Shown in pieces: positions 22,859-26,434 of a DNA stretch of 26,434 bases; the first letter of the stretch is position 1, and every line of letters begins with the position of its first letter. A model generated the notes under the pieces. It had not been told where the DNA came from. It did no database searches and was given only the letters and a program-made list of their open reading frames with translations. The stretch covers positions 1-26,434 of the forward strand of contig JAGBQS010000139.1 of the NCBI GenBank assembly GCA_017632695.1, in the 5' to 3' direction. The DNA comes from Bacteroidales bacterium (GTDB lineage: Bacteria; Bacteroidota; Bacteroidia; Bacteroidales; UBA3663). Position numbers and translations under genes: made by a program.

Positions 22859-24397
22859 TTATTTGGCGTAGCTGACGGCACGGGTCTCGCGGATGACGGT
22901 AATCTTCACCTGACCCGGATAGGTCATTTCTTTCTGGATCTTGAGTGCAATATCGTTCGAAAGCTGTTCGGCTTCGGCATCGTTGATCTTGTCCGCACCC
23001 ACTATGACGCGCAGTTCGCGGCCTGCCTGAATGGCATAGGTCTTCACTACGCCCGGATAGGACTGAGCCAGATTCTCCAGATCGTTCAGACGCTTGATGT
23101 AGGCCTCCACGATTTCACGGCGCGCTCCGGGACGTGCACCCGAAATAGCATCGCAGATCTGCACGATAGGTGCAATGATGGATGTCTTCTCGCACTCATC
23201 GTGGTGAGCGGCAATGGCGTTAACAATATCCGGCTTCTCGTGATACTCCTCAGCCAGCTTGGCGCCCAAAGCTGCGTGTGGCAGTTCCGGTTCGTCATCG
23301 GGCACTTTGCCGATATCGTGCAACAATCCGGCGCGACGCGCTTTCTTGACGTTCAGACCCAGTTCGGATGCCATGATGGCACACAGGTTAGCCGTTTCGC
23401 GGGCGTGCTGCAACAGGTTCTGTCCGTAGCTCGAACGGTATTTCATCTTACCGATCAGACGGATCAGTTCAGGATGCAGACCGTGTACGCCCATATCGAT
23501 GGCTGTACGCTTGCCGGTTTCGATGATTTCCTCCTCCAGCTGCTTGCGCACCTTGGCAACCACCTCTTCAATACGGGCAGGATGAATACGACCGTCCAGT
23601 ACCAGCTGGTGCAACGCCAGACGGGCCACTTCGCGGCGAACAGGATCGAAGCACGAAAGCACGATGGCTTCCGGTGTATCATCGACGATGATTTCCACAC
23701 CGGTGGCTGCCTCAAGAGCGCGGATGTTACGTCCTTCGCGACCGATGATGCGGCCTTTCACCTCATCGCTGTCAATGTGGAATACCGTAACGGCGTTCTC
23801 CACAGCCGTCTCGCTGGCCACGCGCTGAATTGTCTTGATGACAATCGACTTCGCCTCCTTGTTGGCTGTCAGACGGGCATCGTCCATGATTTCGTTGATG
23901 TAGCTTTGGGCCTGCGTCCGAGCCTCATCTTTCAGGCTTTCTACCAGTTTTGTCTTGGCTTCTTCGGCACTCAGGCCGGCAATCTGCTCAAGCATCTTAC
24001 GGCCTTCCTCAATACGTGAATCGGCCTCCTGCTTCTTCTGCTCAACCATTTCCAACTGTCGCTGAAGCATCTCGCGGGTACGGTCGTTCGAGGCAATCTT
24101 GTCTTCGAGCGACTGCTGCAACTGCTGTGCCTGCTGCTGCATCTGACGCACCTTCTGCTCGTTCTGCTGAATCTTCTGGTTGCGCTGATTAGCCTGACGG
24201 TCCAGCTCGCTGTGCATGTGGTTGATCTTCTCCTTTGCCTCCAGCAGTTTCTTCTCCTTCAGCATCTCGCCTTCCTTGTGGGCATCGGACAAAGCGTTCT
24301 TATAAGTTTTCTTCAGGACCTGAGTCCATACGACAAGCACTCCGGCTCCACCTACGATGAAACCTGCGAGTGCTGCTACGATAATAAATACGTTCAT
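22859..24397 (-). CDS. rny: Ribonuclease Y
   Basis: This 512-residue membrane-anchored endoribonuclease initiates mRNA decay. An N-terminal membrane helix (about 3-27) is followed by a long Gln/Lys-rich coiled coil (about 30-190), a KH RNA-binding domain with the GRIIGREGRN loop at 215-224, and an HD domain with His360-Asp361 (LLHDIGKVPDD) and a later HHDE at 398-401. Length and order match the family exactly. It follows zapA after 87 bases and precedes ricT by 29, within an operon linking cell division and RNA turnover. All catalytic residues are intact. Confidence 0.97.
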   Translation of the reverse strand: MNVFIIVAALAGFIVGGAGVLVVWTQVLKKTYKNALSDAHKEGEMLKEKKLLEAKEKINHMHSELDRQANQRNQKIQQNEQKVRQMQQQAQQLQQSLEDKIASNDRTREMLQRQLEMVEQKKQEADSRIEEGRKMLEQIAGLSAEEAKTKLVESLKDEARTQAQSYINEIMDDARLTANKEAKSIVIKTIQRVASETAVENAVTVFHIDSDEVKGRIIGREGRNIRALEAATGVEIIVDDTPEAIVLSCFDPVRREVARLALHQLVLDGRIHPARIEEVVAKVRKQLEEEIIETGKRTAIDMGVHGLHPELIRLIGKMKYRSSYGQNLLQHARETANLCAIMASELGLNVKKARRAGLLHDIGKVPDDEPELPHAALGAKLAEEYHEKPDIVNAIAAHHDECEKTSIIAPIVQICDAISGARPGARREIVEAYIKRLNDLENLAQSYPGVVKTYAIQAGRELRVIVGADKINDAEAEQLSNDIALKIQKEMTYPGQVKITVIRETRAVSYAK

Positions 24398-24484
24398 ATT
24401 CTTGTAGTATATATATAGATAGTGTGTCCATTGCTTAGGGCCATGGGCGACACGCGAGTATTGTATGAGATGATGAAGTAAAGG

Positions 24485-24781
24485 TTAGTGCGATTGGTTA
24501 AACTCTTCCAATTCCCGGGTAATGCCATAAAGCGCATCCTTTACCGGGTCGATGTCAGTTGTACGACACAGTCGCTCGTATCGGGAGGCAATATCCAACG
24601 CTGCAAAAGTCATCAGGAACTCAGGCGGCAGATTGGCTGCGCGATACTTTTTCTGATAGGCTGTAAGACGCTCGTTTACCATACGGGCCGCTTCCCTGTA
24701 GATCGGTTCTTCTTCCGGAGCTACAAAGAGCGGATGCTTTACGCCGCCTACCGATATGTTGATCTTTATTATATCCGACAT
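24485..24781 (-). CDS. zapA: Cell-division protein ZapA
   Basis: This 98-residue ZapA-family protein binds and bundles FtsZ filaments at midcell. The family start (MSDIIKINISVGGVKHPLFV), the EEEPIYREAARMVNERLTAY segment and LMTFAALDIASRYERL are visible; the C-terminal half is a coiled-coil helix. It lies 30 bases after the small coiled-coil gene and 87 before rny. The zapA-rny order is common in Bacteroidota. The 87-base gap to rny shows no promoter, only a weak bulged hairpin (GTGTC/GACAC, about 24423-24453). Confidence 0.92.
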   Translation of the reverse strand: MSDIIKINISVGGVKHPLFVAPEEEPIYREAARMVNERLTAYQKKYRAANLPPEFLMTFAALDIASRYERLCRTTDIDPVKDALYGITRELEEFNQSH

Positions 24782-24811
24782 TATGAAGGAGCTTTAGCTC
24801 CGGACGGTGGC

Positions 24812-25132
24812 TTATTTGGAATGGGGCCGAGGCCTTCCGTTCAGCCGTTCAATACACTCATCAATCTCGCGTATCATGGCGAGGTACCTGCTTCGGAGTT
24901 CTTCGATCTCCTCACCCGTTGCAACATTGGCTGCGCCGGCTTTCAGGTTCTGGTAATTTTCTGTCAATGCGAGTTTTTCGGCTTCCAAACGCTCAATGCG
25001 TTCCTGCTGATCGTTGTGCTGCTGTTCCAATTCTGCCACTCTGGCTTCTGCGTCCAAGCAGCGCTTTTTAAGCATTGCTATCTGCTTACGTAATTCGTCC
25101 AGCAGAGGTCCGAAGAGGTTATTCTCGTTCAT
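24812..25132 (-). CDS. Short coiled-coil protein, ZapB-like
   Basis: This 106-residue protein is nearly all coiled coil from residue 8 to 95 (LDELRKQIAMLKKRCLDAEA, then RVAELEQQHNDQQERIERLE). There is no signal or membrane helix. Its place directly upstream of zapA suggests a ZapA-associated division factor like ZapB, but coiled coils carry little family signal and the link is inference. The ATG at 25130-25132 (MNENNLFGP) is preferred over an upstream in-frame one at 25153, which would begin inside the -7 promoter element. It is the first gene of the zapB-like, zapA, rny, ricT, gldH operon. Confidence 0.8.
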   Translation of the reverse strand: MNENNLFGPLLDELRKQIAMLKKRCLDAEARVAELEQQHNDQQERIERLEAEKLALTENYQNLKAGAANVATGEEIEELRSRYLAMIREIDECIERLNGRPRPHSK

Positions 25133-25150
25133 TTTCCCAAAAATTCCGTA

Positions 25151-25182
25151 CAAAGATAATCATTTCTTTTGCATTTCTGCAA
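25151..25182 (-). promoter_or_regulatory. Promoter of the zapB-like/zapA/rny/ricT/gldH operon
   Basis: On the minus strand TTG (25180-25182), a 21-base spacer and TATCTTTG (25151-25158) match the Bacteroidota promoter. The -7 box ends 18 bases before the chosen ATG. Confidence 0.7.
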
Positions 25183-25237
25183 CTTTTAGTGTACTTTTTT
25201 GCACTTTTGCCTTACTTTTTGGGTAAAAACTTTCCGA

Positions 25238-25292
25238 TTTGCTCATAATTTAACAAAAAAACATCTGTTTTTTGCAATTTTTACTGAGCAAA
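25238..25292 (-). terminator. Nested inverted repeat after the DUF3109 gene, possible terminator
   Basis: TTTGCTCA (25238-25245) and TGAGCAAA (25285-25292) are perfect arms around an inner A/T hairpin (CAAAAAA near 25254 with TTTTTTG near 25268). On the minus strand the inner hairpin ends in a T run. It lies 29 bases past the DUF3109 stop. Confidence 0.45.
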
Positions 25293-25321
25293 TTCGCATT
25301 TACGTTAACGGGGAAAAGTAT

Positions 25322-25972
25322 TTACAGCATCCCTGCTTTTTCCATTTCGGACACACAAAGTTCCAGTTCCTCGTACCACTTCTGGCCGAAACGGCGGACA
25401 AGTGCATCCTTCACACACTGATAGACCTTTACATTCAGCTTACGGCCTTTTTTGATGGCGCAGCCGCAAAGCTTTACCTGCTCGTCATAATTCAGGGCCA
25501 GATAATCGCCCAACTGTTTCAGGCGGACCGGATACAGGTGACACGAAACGGGCTTCATAAAGGGTTCCTTACCATCGCGATAAGCCGGATGGGTAGTAAA
25601 CTGACCCTCACGGAAAGCCTTCTCGATGGCACACAGACAGGAACCGGAAGGAACGCCGGCAGTCAGGCATTCCTCGTCGCTCGGGTACGTACAGAACACG
25701 CAATCGTGACCCTCAACCACCGATGTCACCCAATCGCCGGCCTTATCCTTGAAGTAAGGTCCCTGTTCGCGCAGAACCTGCTGTGCCCGTGGGGTCAGCT
25801 GATCCCATACCTGTTCAACCATCGCATCCATGACGGCCAGTTCGTCGGCATCGAGCGGTGCGCCGCTATCGCCTTCCGAGTTGCAGCAGCCGCCCTTGCA
25901 TGCCGCCAAGTCACAGCAGAATGCTTCCCTGAGCACATCTTCGCTGACCAGTGTATCTCCGATTCCTACCAT
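25322..25972 (-). CDS. DUF3109 family Cys-rich protein
   Basis: This 216-residue cytoplasmic protein has clustered cysteines: Cys19, Cys20, Cys25, Cys29 and Cys30 (FCCDLAACKGGCC), then CVFCTYP, SCLCAIEKAF and CGCAIKKG. The pattern fits DUF3109, related to the YkgJ-type zinc/iron-cluster proteins. It probably binds a metal or an Fe-S cluster; the reaction is unknown. It starts 4 bases after the stop of the YhhQ-type gene, so the two are co-transcribed, but no shared pathway is established. The start MVGIGDTLVSEDVLREAF agrees with the family's usual N terminus. Confidence 0.88.
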   Translation of the reverse strand: MVGIGDTLVSEDVLREAFCCDLAACKGGCCNSEGDSGAPLDADELAVMDAMVEQVWDQLTPRAQQVLREQGPYFKDKAGDWVTSVVEGHDCVFCTYPSDEECLTAGVPSGSCLCAIEKAFREGQFTTHPAYRDGKEPFMKPVSCHLYPVRLKQLGDYLALNYDEQVKLCGCAIKKGRKLNVKVYQCVKDALVRRFGQKWYEELELCVSEMEKAGML

Positions 25973-25976
25973 AATA

Positions 25977-26434
25977 TTATTCCGTTTCGTCTTCCAGCTG
26001 CTTCACAATCCGGACCACCTTCCAGGTAATCGGCAGCACAATGACTTCGTACAGCGTTTTCAGGCTCAACTGAAATAGCATCATACGTCCGAGGTCGCCC
26101 CATGTCATATAGCCGTCGGCAATAACGCCGCAGAAGGCTATCGGGAAGAAGATGAGTGTATCTACTCCTTCGCCCACAACGGTCGAAACGATGGCACGCA
26201 GCGTAAACCGTCGCTCACCGTCCCTGTTGTGCATCAGCTGCATCACCTTGGCATTGGCCAGCGATCCTCACAGGAAAGAAAGCATCGAAGCAGCCAGTAC
26301 AATCATGGCCATTCCGCCGTCAATGTGGAAAAGCGTATCGACAGCCAGCGACGATGGATCGTTCTGAACTCCCGGCAAGGCGGCAGCAATTGCTCCGGTC
26401 ACCACAACGATGAAGTTCATCAGGAATCCCATCA
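25977..26434 (-). pseudogene. YhhQ-type queuosine-precursor transporter, partial and interrupted by in-frame TGA
   Basis: The frame enters from the right edge and encodes membrane helices (MGFLMNFIVVVTGAIAAALP; GGMAMIVLAASMLSFL), then TGA at 26268-26270, then GSLANAKVMQLMHNRDGERR, FTLRAIVSTVVGEGVDTLIF and FPIAFCGVI to the TAA at 25977. The STVVGEGVDTLIFF segment is typical of the YhhQ/VUT-1 family, which imports 7-deazaguanine queuosine precursors across the inner membrane. The stop lies in a transmembrane helix where a small or hydrophobic residue is expected; TGC/TGT (Cys) or GGA (Gly) are one change away. The N-terminal part is beyond the window. The product would be truncated in the membrane; a sequence error cannot be excluded. 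Confidence 0.82.

Noticed and set aside
21672..22871. A 399-codon open frame on the plus strand
   Set aside because: It is antisense to ricT, whose product is recognised with a full Cys cluster; the plus-strand translation resembles no family.
24398..24484. 6S RNA in the gap beside zapA
   Set aside because: 6S RNA often lies near zapA in other phyla, but this gap is only 87 bases and shows no long bulged hairpin.
25199..26029. A 276-codon plus-strand frame
   Set aside because: It runs through a promoter region and antisense to the DUF3109 gene; no domain is visible.
1..26434. Genome-wide reassignment of TGA
   Set aside because: Several intact genes end naturally at TGA with overlapping or adjacent downstream starts, so TGA is used as a stop.

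Overview
The window looks like chromosomal DNA from the Bacteroidota, most likely the order Bacteroidales (Bacteroides/Prevotella-like). The evidence is repeated promoters of the Bacteroidota sigma type (TTG or TTTG, about 20 bp, then TAnnTTTG), a hybrid two-component-type regulator beside a carbohydrate esterase, a gliding-motility lipoprotein (GldH), many lipoproteins with short lipoboxes, and a Bacteroidota-type rny/ricT/zapA cluster. There is no rRNA, tRNA, CRISPR array or insertion sequence.

Layout. Positions 1-6931 are all on the minus strand: the 5' part of an EF-hand protein of unknown function; metK, interrupted by an in-frame TGA and preceded by a tandem-repeat leader; two tandem sodium:solute (NSS/SNF) symporters; and a secreted SGNH acetylesterase. 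Positions 7122-14747 are on the plus strand: a large periplasmic-sensor histidine kinase/AraC protein that lacks the usual receiver domain, umuC directly behind it, and then, from its own promoter, a CsgG-like secretion/assembly operon (csgG-like gene, small lipoprotein, DUF4810 lipoprotein, GNA1162/DUF799 lipoprotein). A broken small signal-peptide ORF sits in that operon's leader. A HigB/HigA-type toxin-antitoxin pair follows (14947-15631); its toxin has no in-frame ATG.

Positions 15953-26434 are on the minus strand again. In transcription order (right to left) they hold the 3' part of a YhhQ-type transporter, also cut by an in-frame TGA, with a DUF3109 Cys-cluster protein; then a ZapB-like coiled coil, zapA, rny, ricT and gldH as one apparent operon; then tolC-like, macA-like, ABC ATPase and MacB-like permease genes forming a tripartite efflux operon whose last gene is umuD, ended by a strong terminator.

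How the parts work together. The esterase and the sensor-regulator are divergent and may form a small glycan-sensing pair. umuD and umuC (DNA polymerase V) are separated by about 4 kb, lie on opposite strands and belong to unrelated operons. RNase Y and RicT are adjacent, suggesting the Bacillus 'Y-complex' partnership may hold here. The most notable points are the receiver-less regulator, the three interrupted reading frames plus the start-defective toxin, the repeated TTGnCAA dyads in front of metK, and the CsgG-type operon without any curlin gene. TGA clearly acts as a stop elsewhere in the window, so the interrupted genes are better explained by mutation or sequence error than by recoding.
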